From: Halobacteriales archaeon QS_4_69_31
Lineage (GTDB): Archaea; Halobacteriota; Halobacteria; Halobacteriales; Haloarculaceae
DNA: 64,000 nucleotides
Direction: 5' to 3'
Assembly: GCA_003021655.1 (NCBI GenBank)
Contig: PXRP01000014.1
Span: 62,001-126,000, forward strand
Below the pieces are notes generated by a model that was given only the letters and a program-made list of their open reading frames with translations, searched no databases and was not told where the DNA came from. How positions within the stretch are numbered: position 1 is the first letter of the stretch; every line of letters begins with the position of its first letter. Positions 1-8,541 of this stretch are shown here, one piece after another. The translations under genes were made by a program, and so were the position numbers.

Positions 1-1
1 C

Positions 2-436
2 GGAACACTAACCGGCTCAACGGGATGTGTCTCATTGTTAGATAACGCATCGAGTGGGAGAACGACACCACGGACGCTTCCAGAACCCGTCACAACCGCT
101 GACTTCTCGATTACTGCTGAAAGCGAAAATCAACCTGAACCGCCGACTATCACGTATTTTCCAGAAGAGAATCAGGTTCATGTTACCGGGACGATGCTTG
201 CGGGGAACCCCTGTCACGAAGCGTCCCTGGAATCACTCTCGTTTGATGAGGAATCTTCAGCACTCACCGTACAAATCGGAGTGGAAAAGGTTCGATCCAA
301 CTGTCCGGACTCTCTCGGGACAGATACGTACGAACTTCTCGTCTCTTTCCGTTCCACAGCTCCTGACTCGATCACTGCTACACACCGCGACAGCGACGGA
401 GAAACAGCCGCAACCACAAAAGAAAAACCGTCATAA
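2..436 (+). CDS. hypothetical lipoprotein-like protein, 5' truncated by window edge
   Basis: The reading frame is open to the first bases of the window, so the true start lies outside; an internal TTG at 35 is only the first possible start inside. At the edge it reads Gly-Thr-Leu-Thr-Gly-Ser-Thr-Gly-Cys-Val-Ser, which resembles the end of a lipoprotein signal with a lipobox cysteine, so a membrane-anchored extracellular protein is plausible. The remaining ~130 residues are Thr/Ser/Glu-rich and contain two further cysteines (GNPCHE and RSNCPD) that could pair. The tail is low-complexity (GETAATTKEKPS). I recognise no family. Its bases are clearly AT-richer than the rest of the window, a sign of foreign origin or an accessory region to the left. 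Confidence 0.5.
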   Translation, partial: GTLTGSTGCVSLLDNASSGRTTPRTLPEPVTTADFSITAESENQPEPPTITYFPEENQVHVTGTMLAGNPCHEASLESLSFDEESSALTVQIGVEKVRSNCPDSLGTDTYELLVSFRSTAPDSITATHRDSDGETAATTKEKPS

Positions 437-682
437 CGGAGGACACGATCCGCTCACTTCGCGCGATCCATCTTGCGTGACTCTGTGAATATCTACCGTA
501 TTTGACAGAACCCATAGCGGCAGCTACGCACACGTTCTGAGCATCCGCGCGAACGAAGTGAGCGCGGTTCACCGAGCGCGACCGGAGGGAGCGCTCGGCC
601 TTTTTCACCCATGTTTTTGGTCGGGGGGTTCCCGCAGCGAGGCCGTCGGCCGAGCGAGGAAACCCCCCGGCGAAAAAGATGG
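437..682. other. intergenic region, no gene seen
   Basis: This gap separates the AT-rich left-edge gene from the convergent aIF1 gene. Around 545-600 it holds short GC-rich self-complementary stretches (GAAGTGAGCGCG, then GGAGGGAGCGCTCGG followed by a CCTTTTT run) of the kind common between haloarchaeal genes. The stem plus T-run could terminate transcription from the left. I found no tRNA and no credible small ORF. Confidence 0.4.
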
Positions 683-976
683 TTAGGCGACGTTGAAGCC
701 CTTGTCGCGGAGGAAGTCCTCGACGCGGCCGGTGTGGTTCCCCTGGAGTTCGATCTGACCGTCCTCGACGGTCCCTCCACAGGCGAACTTCGATTTGAGG
801 TCCGAGGAGAGACTATCCACGTCGACGTCCTGCGGATCGAATCCCTCGATGATCGTTACCTCCTTCCCGTAGCGGCGCTCGTCGATGCGGATCGTGATCT
901 CCTGGGACTCCTTGGCGACGTCCTCACAGACGCAGAGTTCCTCGGGCAATCCGCACGTCGAGCAGACCTCAGACAC
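683..976 (-). CDS. translation initiation factor aIF1 / SUI1 family
   Basis: A 97-residue protein of the SUI1/eIF1 family, which acts at the small ribosomal subunit to check start-codon selection. The N-terminus carries a compact Cys motif ([15 protein letters not shown]) typical of archaeal members. The SUI1 core follows: [16 protein letters not shown], then [17 protein letters not shown] and a C-terminal HTGRVEDFL segment. I chose the GTG at 976 because it gives the usual [10 protein letters not shown]-terminus; a TTG at 988 would add four residues. A TATA-like element (TTTAATATG on the minus strand, 1091-1099) implies an untranslated leader of roughly 90 nt, unusual for haloarchaea. Confidence 0.93.
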   Translation of the reverse strand: MSEVCSTCGLPEELCVCEDVAKESQEITIRIDERRYGKEVTIIEGFDPQDVDVDSLSSDLKSKFACGGTVEDGQIELQGNHTGRVEDFLRDKGFNVA

Positions 977-1088
977 AGTAACCACCAAGAGTCCGATACT
1001 CGCTTGGCTGGTTCTGCCCCCGGGCTTGTGGTGTACTCGCCTTGGATAGCGAGCAGACTTCCGACATTACGCATCAGCTTACGAAACG

Positions 1089-1101
1089 GTCATATTAAAC
1101 A
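1089..1101 (-). promoter_or_regulatory. TATA-like promoter element for aIF1 gene
   Basis: On the minus strand 1091-1099 reads TTTAATATG, the only AT-rich block between aIF1 and the next gene. Archaeal TATA boxes lie about 25-28 bp before the transcription start, which would put the start near 1068-1072, some 90 nt before the GTG. Confidence 0.4.
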
Positions 1102-1192
1102 CTGTCGGGATTTCCCACACCCGCCGATATCGGGCCCGAACAGCGGTCACACCGGGCCGGACGGGGGCCGGGAGACCGGTTCGGAGGGGGTG

Positions 1193-3463
1193 TCAGCCGG
1201 CCACCAGTTCGTCGACGAGGTCGACGGCGCGGTCGGCCTCCTCGCGGGTGACCTCGCCGGCGTAGCGCGCGCGCTCGCGGATGAGCGCGACGGTGTTGGC
1301 ACGCTCGTCGGCGCCGACCGCCGCGAGGTACTGGCGCGGCGTCTCGCCGGGACGCCGGGGGCGGTAGCGCCGTTCGAGCACGTACTCCAGGCGCTCGTAG
1401 GCCCGTTCGGCGTCCGTCGGGGGGTCGCTTCTGGGCTGGTACCGCACCCAGATGACCCGGTAGAGGCGGCGTGCGGCCCCCAGCCGGCGGATCCCGAGGA
1501 CGAGCCCGAAGGCGGCGATCCCGAGCAGCGTCGCCTCCTCGCGGGAGGGGAGGTCGATGCCGCCCCCGCCGGCACTCGCGGCCCCGGTCGTGCCGGCGGT
1601 CGTCACGTTTGCGGCCGTGGCGTTGCTCCCCTCGACCCTGTCGAGGACACCGGGGGCGACGTCGTCGGGCCGGGTCGTGATCGTGGGGGGACCGCCGGGG
1701 TCGTCGACCGGCGGACCCGCCTGTTCGTCCGACGGCGTCAGCGGCGCGGGCGTCGCCGTCGCCGTCGGCGTCCACTCACCGCCGCCGGTGTCGTTCAGGT
1801 CGACGTCGGTCCGGTTCTGTTCGCGTGCCTCCGCGAGTTCCGACCGTTCGGCCTCCTGTCGCGGGGCGGCCGGCGTCGGGTCGAACCGGACCCAGCCCAC
1901 GTCCGGGAAGTACACCTGCACCCAGGCGTGGGCGTCGTAGCCCCGGACGACCCACTCGTCGCGGTCGACGCGCTCGCCGGGCGTGTAGCCGACGGCCAGA
2001 CGCGCCGGGATGTCCTGGGAGCGCAACATCGTCACCATCGTCGTCGCGAAGTACGTACAGTAGCCCGCCTCCATCTCGAAGAGGAACGAGTCGGCGACGT
2101 TGCCGTCGGGCCGGTCGACGTCGAGCGAGTACTCCTTGTTGTTTTCCAGCCAGCGTTCGATGACGCGGGCGGTGTCGTAGGCGTTGTCCGCGTTCTGTGT
2201 GATGCGGGCCGTCCGTTCGGCCAGTCTGTCGGGCGTGCTCGACGGGATGCGCGTGTAGCGGCTCTCGACGTCTTCGGGGTAGTCGTCGCCGGCGCTCCGG
2301 AGCGTCTCGGCGTCGGCGACCGGCGCCTGGCTCTGGACGGTGTAGCTGTCACCCGCCGAGAGCGTCCCCCCGAGCGCGAAGCCGTCCTCCGTGGTCACGC
2401 TGACCTGGTCGAAGCCCGCCCCGGAGCCCGACACCGGCCGCCAGGCCGCCGGGACTATCGAGAGGCTGTCGACGGCGGTGACCCGCTGGCTTATCGGCCG
2501 GCTCTGGCCGGGCGGCCCCTCCAGTCGGTCCCCGCCGTAGCCGCGGGACTCGCCGGTCCGGACCCAGCCGTCGCCGGTGTAGCGGTCGAAACTGCCGACC
2601 TGCCAGTAGGACTCGCTGCTGGCCCTGACGCGAAAGCGGGCCTCGGGCGACAGCGAGATGTTGCCCTGGACGCCGATCTGGTCGCCGGCGTCGACGAGGC
2701 TCGCTTCGACCGTGCCGGCGCCGCCGGTGCCGCCCTCCTGGAACGTCGACAGGCCGACGGTCGACCCGGAGGGCCCGCCCGGGACCACGGTCGCGAACGT
2801 CGGCAACAGGATCATCAGCGCGAGCAGGACCGCGAGCGGTTCGGCGGTGCCGATGTCGTCGCCGCGTTGCTCGATGTCGCCGACGCCGATGGCCGTCACG
2901 CCGCCGACGACGCCCAGAAGCGCCGTCACGCTCCCCGCGTCGCCCGTCAACACCAAAAACGTCAGCGTCGCGCCGCCGACCAGCGCCGCCGAGACGTAGT
3001 GGCGGCGCAGGCTCAGATACCACGTCAAAAACAGCGGCCCCGGCGCGACGCCGAGCACCCACAGGTCGACGTTGGCGACCTGGAGGAGCGACCGGCCGGT
3101 AACCAGCGCGACCGCGTCCGTGACCAGCGGTCCCAGCGGCGGCTGGCGCGGCAGGCTGTAGACGTACAACACCAGCCCGAGGGCGAACAGTCCGGCGGCC
3201 AGCACCGACGCCGTCCGCACCCGCATCGACCGCGAGAGCACCGTCGCCGCCGCGAGCGTGACCGCCACCTCCAGCAGGAGTACGGCCGGCTGTCCGGTGA
3301 TGTCGACCAGCCGGTACATGACTGAGAGAGACGAGACGACGAGCACGACGACGCCGGTCATCGCGAGGGCGCGGGGACGGTCGACCGCTCCGACGGCCGC
3401 CTCGAACTGAGACCGGGTTTCGGCGCGCGCCCGCGCGCTCGCGCTCTCGCCTCCCGCGCTCAT
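1193..3463 (-). CDS. transglutaminase-like membrane protein (DUF3488/TgpA type with C-terminal DUF4129)
   Basis: A 756-residue membrane protein. About seven hydrophobic segments fill the first ~270 residues (TgpA/DUF3488-like). An extracellular transglutaminase core follows with the catalytic triad visible as Cys469 (EAGYCTYFAT), His512 (GYDAHAWVQVYF) and Asp528 (RFDPTPA). After a Pro/Thr/Gly-rich linker comes one more membrane helix and a DUF4129-like tail (ETPRQYL). The ATG overlaps the DUF58 stop by 4 nt, so it is the last gene of moxR-DUF58-transglutaminase. This trio is widespread in bacteria and archaea; its substrate is generally unknown, and a role in processing or cross-linking surface proteins is inference. 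Confidence 0.9.
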   Translation of the reverse strand: MSAGGESASARARAETRSQFEAAVGAVDRPRALAMTGVVVLVVSSLSVMYRLVDITGQPAVLLLEVAVTLAAATVLSRSMRVRTASVLAAGLFALGLVLYVYSLPRQPPLGPLVTDAVALVTGRSLLQVANVDLWVLGVAPGPLFLTWYLSLRRHYVSAALVGGATLTFLVLTGDAGSVTALLGVVGGVTAIGVGDIEQRGDDIGTAEPLAVLLALMILLPTFATVVPGGPSGSTVGLSTFQEGGTGGAGTVEASLVDAGDQIGVQGNISLSPEARFRVRASSESYWQVGSFDRYTGDGWVRTGESRGYGGDRLEGPPGQSRPISQRVTAVDSLSIVPAAWRPVSGSGAGFDQVSVTTEDGFALGGTLSAGDSYTVQSQAPVADAETLRSAGDDYPEDVESRYTRIPSSTPDRLAERTARITQNADNAYDTARVIERWLENNKEYSLDVDRPDGNVADSFLFEMEAGYCTYFATTMVTMLRSQDIPARLAVGYTPGERVDRDEWVVRGYDAHAWVQVYFPDVGWVRFDPTPAAPRQEAERSELAEAREQNRTDVDLNDTGGGEWTPTATATPAPLTPSDEQAGPPVDDPGGPPTITTRPDDVAPGVLDRVEGSNATAANVTTAGTTGAASAGGGGIDLPSREEATLLGIAAFGLVLGIRRLGAARRLYRVIWVRYQPRSDPPTDAERAYERLEYVLERRYRPRRPGETPRQYLAAVGADERANTVALIRERARYAGEVTREEADRAVDLVDELVAG

Positions 3464-4452
3464 CCTGTCACCTCCCGGTCTGCGAGCGGGTTGGCGCGGC
3501 TAACGGTCAACTCCTCGATGGTGTGAGTGGTCGTGCCGACCGAGAGCGTGACGCCGCCGGCGTCGGCGTGGACCTGCAGGTCGACGTCGTCGGTGGCGTC
3601 GCCCGCCGGGCGGCCGGCCCTGGTCAGCGCGAGCAGTTTCAGGACCTCGTCGCGGTGGTCGATGCCGCTCCCGACCGGGACGCGCCCGGACGGCGCCCGG
3701 ACTTCGACGGCGACGTCGACGTCCAGTGCCATGACGGCCAGACTCGCGGCGGCGGTCGCCATCTCGTCGGCGTACCCCGACTCGCAACTGGCCGCGATGA
3801 CGACGCTGTCCTCGATCCGGCGGTCGGCGAACTCGGTGACGTACATCTCCTCGGGGTCCTTGGCGGTGGACTTCCAGTGGACGTCCCGGAGCGGGTCGCC
3901 GGGGACGTACTCCCGGAGGGCGTCGAACTCCTGGCGCTCGACGGCGTCGCGGTCGAGCACCTTCTCGAGGATGCGCTCGCGGCCGGCGAGCTGGTGGACC
4001 GACGGGTACACCAGCACGTTCGTGGTCACGCGCGTGTCGAAGCGCCGCTCGACGAGCCCGAGCACGTCAGAGACGGTGACCGCGAGTGGGCCGAGCTTGT
4101 GCCGGCCCCGCTCGGCGAGCGTGACCGTGTACCCGAGCTCGGTCGGCAGCGTCGTCTCGTCGCTCGCGCCCTCGGCCACCAGGCCGTCGGCCGCCCCGTC
4201 GGCGAGGGTCGCGACGCCGCGGCCGTCGGCCACGACGCTGACCTCGCGCGTGTCGCCGGGGAACCCTGGCGAGACCGCCGAGCGGTCGACGGTCGGTTCG
4301 TCGGCCCGGTGGACCTGGACGACCGCCCCCAGCAACGCGACGAGTACAGGTGCGACGATGGCGTTGAGCGCCTGGGCGCCGAAGGCGAGCGCGAACACCT
4401 CCCCGACGACCACCAGGGCGACCACCGCGTAACCGCGTCGTGTCAGGTTCAT
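3460..4452 (-). CDS. DUF58 domain protein
   Basis: A 330-residue protein with two N-terminal hydrophobic segments (residues ~8-45) and a C-terminal DUF58 region marked by LREYVPGDPLRDVHWKST, the family signature. DUF58 proteins have a von Willebrand A-like fold and sit beside MoxR ATPases. The ATG at 4452 overlaps the moxR stop (TGATG); a GTG one codon upstream is an alternative. Its own stop overlaps the next ATG. Translational coupling of the three genes is likely, and a MoxR-assisted maturation role is inferred from the conserved gene order. Confidence 0.9.
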   Translation of the reverse strand: MNLTRRGYAVVALVVVGEVFALAFGAQALNAIVAPVLVALLGAVVQVHRADEPTVDRSAVSPGFPGDTREVSVVADGRGVATLADGAADGLVAEGASDETTLPTELGYTVTLAERGRHKLGPLAVTVSDVLGLVERRFDTRVTTNVLVYPSVHQLAGRERILEKVLDRDAVERQEFDALREYVPGDPLRDVHWKSTAKDPEEMYVTEFADRRIEDSVVIAASCESGYADEMATAAASLAVMALDVDVAVEVRAPSGRVPVGSGIDHRDEVLKLLALTRAGRPAGDATDDVDLQVHADAGGVTLSVGTTTHTIEELTVSRANPLADREVTG

Positions 4453-5426
4453 CACTCGACCGGGACGGCTTCGAGTGCTTCGTCGACGATAGCGCGCGGC
4501 GTCGACTCGGCGGATTCGGTTCGGATGCGGTGTGGGAAGACCACCGTCGCCTCCGTCTGGATATCGTCGGGGATGACGTACTCGCGGCCGTCGAGGATGG
4601 CCCGGCCCTGGGCGGCACGCAGCGCAGCGATGGTGCCCCGCGGGCTCGCGCCGAGTTCGGCGTGGCGCCGCGTGTACTGGGCCAGCCGCGTCACGTAATC
4701 ACGGACCGACTCGTCGACGGTGACGCCGGCCGCCGTCTCGCGGGCCTTCCGGAAATTCTCGAGGGTGACGACCGGCGACAGCGTCTCGATGGGGTGGCTC
4801 CCGACGACGCGGTCGAGCATGTCCGTCTCCTCGCCGCGCTCGGGGTAGCCGAGCCGGAGTTTCTTCATGAAGCGGTCGAGTTCGGCCATCGGGAGCTGGT
4901 AGGTCCGGTCGCGCTCGACGGTGTTCTGGGTGGCGATGACGGTGTAGGGCTGGGGGACCTCGTGTGTGTCGCCGTCGACGCTGACCTGCCGTTCCTCCAT
5001 CGCCTCCAGCAGCGCGGACTGGGTCTTGGGCGGCGCACGGTTGATCTCGTCGCCGAGCACGACGTTCGCGAAGACCGGTCCGGGGCGGAACTCGAAGGTC
5101 TCGGTCTTCTGGTTGTAGACGTTCACGCCGGTCACGTCCGAGGGGAGCAGGTCGGGCGTGAACTGGACGCGCTTGAACGTCCCGTCGAACGACTGGGCGA
5201 CCGAACGGGCGAGCATCGTCTTCCCGACTCCGGGGACGTCCTCCAGGAGGACGTGACCGCGCCCGAGCAGGGCCGTGAGGATGTGCTCGACCTCGTCGTG
5301 GTGGCCGACGATGACCTGCTCGACGTTGTCGACCACGCTGGTGACGACGTCGCGGGCGGCGTCGGCGTCTTCGGCCGTGCTTTTCTGGCGACCGGAGAGT
5401 CGTGTATCCGTATCTGAATCTGTCAT
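4452..5426 (-). CDS. MoxR family AAA+ ATPase
   Basis: A 324-residue AAA+ ATPase with Walker A (EDVPGVGKTMLARS), Walker B (NVVLGDEINRAPPKTQ), a sensor segment (IATQNTVERDRTYQLP) and the MoxR C-terminal lid. MoxR ATPases act as chaperone-like factors for partner proteins, here presumably the DUF58 and transglutaminase proteins encoded directly downstream with overlapping ends. I chose the ATG at 5426, because the 26 upstream in-frame residues are Pro/Arg-rich and unlike the family. It is the first gene of the operon. Confidence 0.93.
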   Translation of the reverse strand: MTDSDTDTRLSGRQKSTAEDADAARDVVTSVVDNVEQVIVGHHDEVEHILTALLGRGHVLLEDVPGVGKTMLARSVAQSFDGTFKRVQFTPDLLPSDVTGVNVYNQKTETFEFRPGPVFANVVLGDEINRAPPKTQSALLEAMEERQVSVDGDTHEVPQPYTVIATQNTVERDRTYQLPMAELDRFMKKLRLGYPERGEETDMLDRVVGSHPIETLSPVVTLENFRKARETAAGVTVDESVRDYVTRLAQYTRRHAELGASPRGTIAALRAAQGRAILDGREYVIPDDIQTEATVVFPHRIRTESAESTPRAIVDEALEAVPVE

Positions 5427-5560
5427 AGATGGCTCCGACGGCCGGCACTCGCGCGGGGGGCGACCGCCGGTGGGGTGTGTCTTCGACCCACGGTTCGATA
5501 TCACCCCTTACGGTCGGAGACAGGTAACTTTGCTGGCTGTGCGCACACCGTACACGCGCC

Positions 5561-5851
5561 TCACCACTCCTTGCAGTCGGGACAGACCAGCCCCGCCTCG
5601 CCCCGCCACCGCCGCTCGACCGATTCCTCACAGGCCGCGCACGTGCCACCCGCCGGGTCGCGGACGCACGTCGACACGGCCGGCTCGACCGACTCGACCG
5701 GTCCAGTTCCCGTCTGCTCCTCCGAGGGGCATTCCCCTCCGTCCCCTCCGGAGTCACTCTCGGCCCCGCCGACGTCGACTTCCGTCCCGTCGGCGTCGGA
5801 CTCGTCACTCTCGCCGGCGTCGAGGAACTCGTCGAGCGACCGGTCTTCCAT
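5561..5851 (-). CDS. small haloarchaeal zinc-binding protein (DUF7573-like)
   Basis: A 96-residue acidic protein. The N-terminus is RSLDEFLDAGES, the middle is a Ser/Asp/Gly-rich disordered stretch, and the C-terminus has two CxxC pairs (CAACEES and CPDCKEW) separated by a VERRWRGE segment, consistent with one zinc site. From memory this matches a haloarchaea-only family annotated as DUF7573. Function unknown. It lies between ureF and moxR on the same strand with a 134-nt gap to moxR, so it may have its own transcript. Confidence 0.7.
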   Translation of the reverse strand: MEDRSLDEFLDAGESDESDADGTEVDVGGAESDSGGDGGECPSEEQTGTGPVESVEPAVSTCVRDPAGGTCAACEESVERRWRGEAGLVCPDCKEW

Positions 5852-5948
5852 GTTCGGTGGTCGTCGCTGCCCCCTCTTATCGCTGGCGACGGAGCGGAAC
5901 CCGAGTGGAGGCGCCGACCCGTGTCTCCCGGCCGGGGGGAGCGGTCGT

Positions 5949-6740
5949 TCAGCTCACGAACAGCCGGCGGTCGGCGCGCTCGTGGTCGGCGGCGAGCACG
6001 TCGACCAGGGGGGTGAACATCGTCAGGTCGGCGAGAGAGCGGCCGGCGCTGGTCTCGACGGCCTCGACCATCGCGGGCTGACAGTCGACGACGACGCGCT
6101 GGGCGTCGGTGTGGCCGAACGCGAGCAGCCGCTGTGCGGCCCCGACGACAGCGGTAGTGAACTCCTGGCAGGCGACCAGGCAGGCCCGTCGCTGGCCGAC
6201 GCCGGCCCGCGCCGCGACGGCACCCAGCACCGCGGGATAGGCGCCCGGCACCTCGCCGGCGTCGGCCAGCGCGGCGTACTCCGTGACGAACTCGTCGTCG
6301 CGCAGGTCCGACTGGAGTCTGAGCAGCCGCCCCCCGGTGCGGGTGGCGCTCTCGCGGAACTCCGCGGGGAGCGTCGCCGCGTCGAGGCGGCGGTCCGCCG
6401 CCGTGACCGCCGCCAGGTCGCCGTCGGCGGCCCCCTCGTGGGCGGCCCGGAGCGCCACCAGGTCCCCCGGGCCGAGTTGCCGCCGGAGGACACTCCCCAG
6501 GAGAGCCGCGAGGTCGTCGGCGTCCGTGACGCGGTCGGCGGCGACGAACTGCTCTATCCCGTAGGAGACGCTGTCGGTCCCCACCGGCAGCGACGAGTCC
6601 GCCAGCCGTAACGAGTCCAGCACCGCCGCGTCGGCGGCCCCGCTCGCGTCGCCCGCGTCGTCGACCCCGGCCGCGTCACCCGGGTCGTCGGCCCCGCTCG
6701 CGTCACCCGGGTCGTCGGCCCCGAACGCCTCGTCGCTCAC
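5949..6740 (-). CDS. ureF: urease accessory protein UreF
   Basis: 263 residues. UreF acts in the UreD-UreF-UreG complex that delivers nickel to apo-urease and is thought to gate UreG GTPase activity. The conserved core starts near residue 40 (DSLRLADSSLPVGTDSVSYGIEQ) and is almost entirely helical. Ahead of it is an unusual N-terminal extension of repeated Gly-Ala-Asp-Asp-Pro-Gly-Asp-Ala units (about three copies, residues 6-37). The GTG start overlaps the ureE stop (GTGA). It is the last gene of the urease operon. Confidence 0.9.
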   Translation of the reverse strand: MSDEAFGADDPGDASGADDPGDAAGVDDAGDASGAADAAVLDSLRLADSSLPVGTDSVSYGIEQFVAADRVTDADDLAALLGSVLRRQLGPGDLVALRAAHEGAADGDLAAVTAADRRLDAATLPAEFRESATRTGGRLLRLQSDLRDDEFVTEYAALADAGEVPGAYPAVLGAVAARAGVGQRRACLVACQEFTTAVVGAAQRLLAFGHTDAQRVVVDCQPAMVEAVETSAGRSLADLTMFTPLVDVLAADHERADRRLFVS

Positions 6741-7414
6741 GACTGCTCACCCCCGTCGTCCGCCGACGCACCCGTCCCGCCGTCGTCGGGGTCGAGCGGC
6801 CGAACCGCCGACTCGTGACCGTGGCTGTGGTCGTGGTCCGCGCCGGAGTGGCCGTGTGCGTGGTCCGCGCCGGAGTGGTCGTGGCCCACGCCGTCGTGAC
6901 CGTGCGCGTGCTCCGGGTCGCCGTGGCTGTGGTCGGGCCCGCTGTCGTCGAACGTGGCGGGCGGGACCGACTCGTAGTCGACGGTTGCGCCGTCGGGGAG
7001 GTGTGGCCCGACCGCCGCCGCCATACGGTCGCGGTCCTCGGTGACCGGGAGGTAGGCGCGCGTACCTTCGAGGGCAAGATCCCAGTGGCGGTTGCCGACG
7101 GCGTGGCCGAGCGCGAGCGCCGCCACGGCGACCCCGCCGGCGTCGCCTCCGACCCCCGCGAACTCCAGGGTCATCGCCTCAACGGGTTCCAGCGAGACCA
7201 CGACCGGCCGGCCGTCCGCGTCGAGGACGTCGCCGTCGCGCAACTCGCGGTCCACGACGATACCGAGGTCGGTGCCGTCGGCGGCGGTCGTCCGAACGCG
7301 CGAGCGTCGCCGTTCGGTGTCGTCGACGGTCACGCGCAGGCTGTCGGCCGCCGCCACCCGGTCGGCGACGTCGGGGTCGTCGAGCGACCCGAGGTAGTCG
7401 TCGGCGACCAGCAT
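6737..7414 (-). CDS. ureE: urease accessory protein UreE, nickel metallochaperone
   Basis: A 225-residue protein with an N-terminal UreE-like barrel and a C-terminal domain containing ALALGHAVGNRHWDL, the usual metal-binding region. From about residue 155 it carries a tail with roughly a dozen histidines in HSHGDPEHAHGHDG-like units, expected to bind several Ni(II) ions. UreE passes nickel to UreG. I prefer the ATG at 7414, which overlaps the ureD stop as TGATG; a GTG lies one codon upstream. The His-rich tail ends in a short acidic stretch, likely a salt adaptation. Confidence 0.92.
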   Translation of the reverse strand: MLVADDYLGSLDDPDVADRVAAADSLRVTVDDTERRRSRVRTTAADGTDLGIVVDRELRDGDVLDADGRPVVVSLEPVEAMTLEFAGVGGDAGGVAVAALALGHAVGNRHWDLALEGTRAYLPVTEDRDRMAAAVGPHLPDGATVDYESVPPATFDDSGPDHSHGDPEHAHGHDGVGHDHSGADHAHGHSGADHDHSHGHESAVRPLDPDDGGTGASADDGGEQS

Positions 7415-8541
7415 CACTGCCTCCTGTCCGCGGGCGCGCCGACGCCCAGCAGGTCGGTTCTGGCCCCGTCCCAGGCGGCCCGGAGCGCGTGCGTGACGGG
7501 GTCGGCGCGGTGGCCCAGCGCGCGGACAAGCACGCCCGTCGCGTTCGGGAGCGCGGTCGCGCCCGCCCGGACCGTCTCGGCGTCGCTCTCGGCCGACGCG
7601 CCGTCGCTCTCGGCGGGCTCACCTCGCTCGCTCGTCTCGCTCGCGTCGCGGGCCGCGGCGGCCGTGACCCGTTCGTGGAGTCGGTCGCTCAGCGACGGCG
7701 CGTCGGCGTCGGGCGCGAGGACGTACAGCGTCCCGAGGACGGCGAACTCGCCCATCACGCCCGGCGCGGCCGGGTCGGCGTCGCCGGGGTCGAGGTGGGT
7801 CGCGTCCGCGACCCGCACCTCGCCGTCGACGCGGACCTCGCAGGTCGAGCGGTACCGGTCGAAGTCGAACCGCTCCCCGCGGGCGAGCCGGCCGGGGACG
7901 AGCACCTCGCCGACGACGGCGCTGGCGGTCGGCGCCAGGTCGACGGTCACGTCCTGGCACAGGCGCGCGCCCTCGTGGAGGATGGTCGGCGCGGGGACGT
8001 AGTCGAGGTGGCCCCCGGCCGCGACAGAGAGCGCCAGGTCCGCGGCGGCGTAGTTGCGCTCCATCGAGAGCACCTTCGTCGCGCTCCCGGTCGAGACGTG
8101 CGCGACGGCGTTGGCGCCGACCGAGACGGTCACGGTGTGGCGGTCGCCCTGCGCGACCCCGCCCGAGGGCGACTGGACGTACACCGTCTCGCTGGCGGGA
8201 TGGGGGTCGTGGCCGAGCGTCCCGCTGACGTGAAACGGGACGCGCGCGAAGTCCCGGACCAGCCGCGTCTCTCCGCCCGCGCGGGCGAACGCCAGGTCCA
8301 GCCGGCCGTCCTTGCCGGCGGCCCCGACCGGCGCCTGCGGGACCGACTCTGTGGCGTACTCCGCGAAGGCGGGATGGGGCGGGTCGTCGACGCCGGATGC
8401 GGTCCCGTCGGCGCTCCCGGACCGCCGAGCGTCGCCACCGCCGGCAGTTCCGGCGGGGTCCTCGTCACCGGCGCAGTCCGGTTGCTCGCTGTCGTCGGCG
8501 GCCGCGGGGTCGCCCGTCCGCCGGGCAGGTCCGGACGCCAT
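7414..8541 (-). CDS. ureD: urease accessory protein UreD (UreH)
   Basis: A 375-residue UreD-family scaffold of the urease activation complex. Family features include FHVSGTLGHDPHP, YVQSPSGGVAQGDRH, STGSATKVLSMERNYA and the ILHEGARLCQD region. The first ~60 residues are a Gly/Asp/Ala-rich extension and there is a second acidic insert near residues 310-335 (SETSERGEPAESDGAS), making it longer than the usual ~270-300. The ATG follows the ureG TAG with no gap and the stop overlaps ureE, so translation is coupled. Confidence 0.9.
   Translation of the reverse strand: MASGPARRTGDPAAADDSEQPDCAGDEDPAGTAGGGDARRSGSADGTASGVDDPPHPAFAEYATESVPQAPVGAAGKDGRLDLAFARAGGETRLVRDFARVPFHVSGTLGHDPHPASETVYVQSPSGGVAQGDRHTVTVSVGANAVAHVSTGSATKVLSMERNYAAADLALSVAAGGHLDYVPAPTILHEGARLCQDVTVDLAPTASAVVGEVLVPGRLARGERFDFDRYRSTCEVRVDGEVRVADATHLDPGDADPAAPGVMGEFAVLGTLYVLAPDADAPSLSDRLHERVTAAAARDASETSERGEPAESDGASAESDAETVRAGATALPNATGVLVRALGHRADPVTHALRAAWDGARTDLLGVGAPADRRQ

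Noticed and set aside
856-1074. 72-codon upstream ORF overlapping the aIF1 start as a separate gene
   Set aside because: Basic, Cys/Arg-rich in the overlap and out of frame with the real gene. Kept only as a possible leader feature.
611-3325. 904-codon open frame on the plus strand
   Set aside because: It is antisense to aIF1 and to the clear transglutaminase gene, is Arg/Gly-rich and fits no family. GC-rich DNA produces such long shadow frames.
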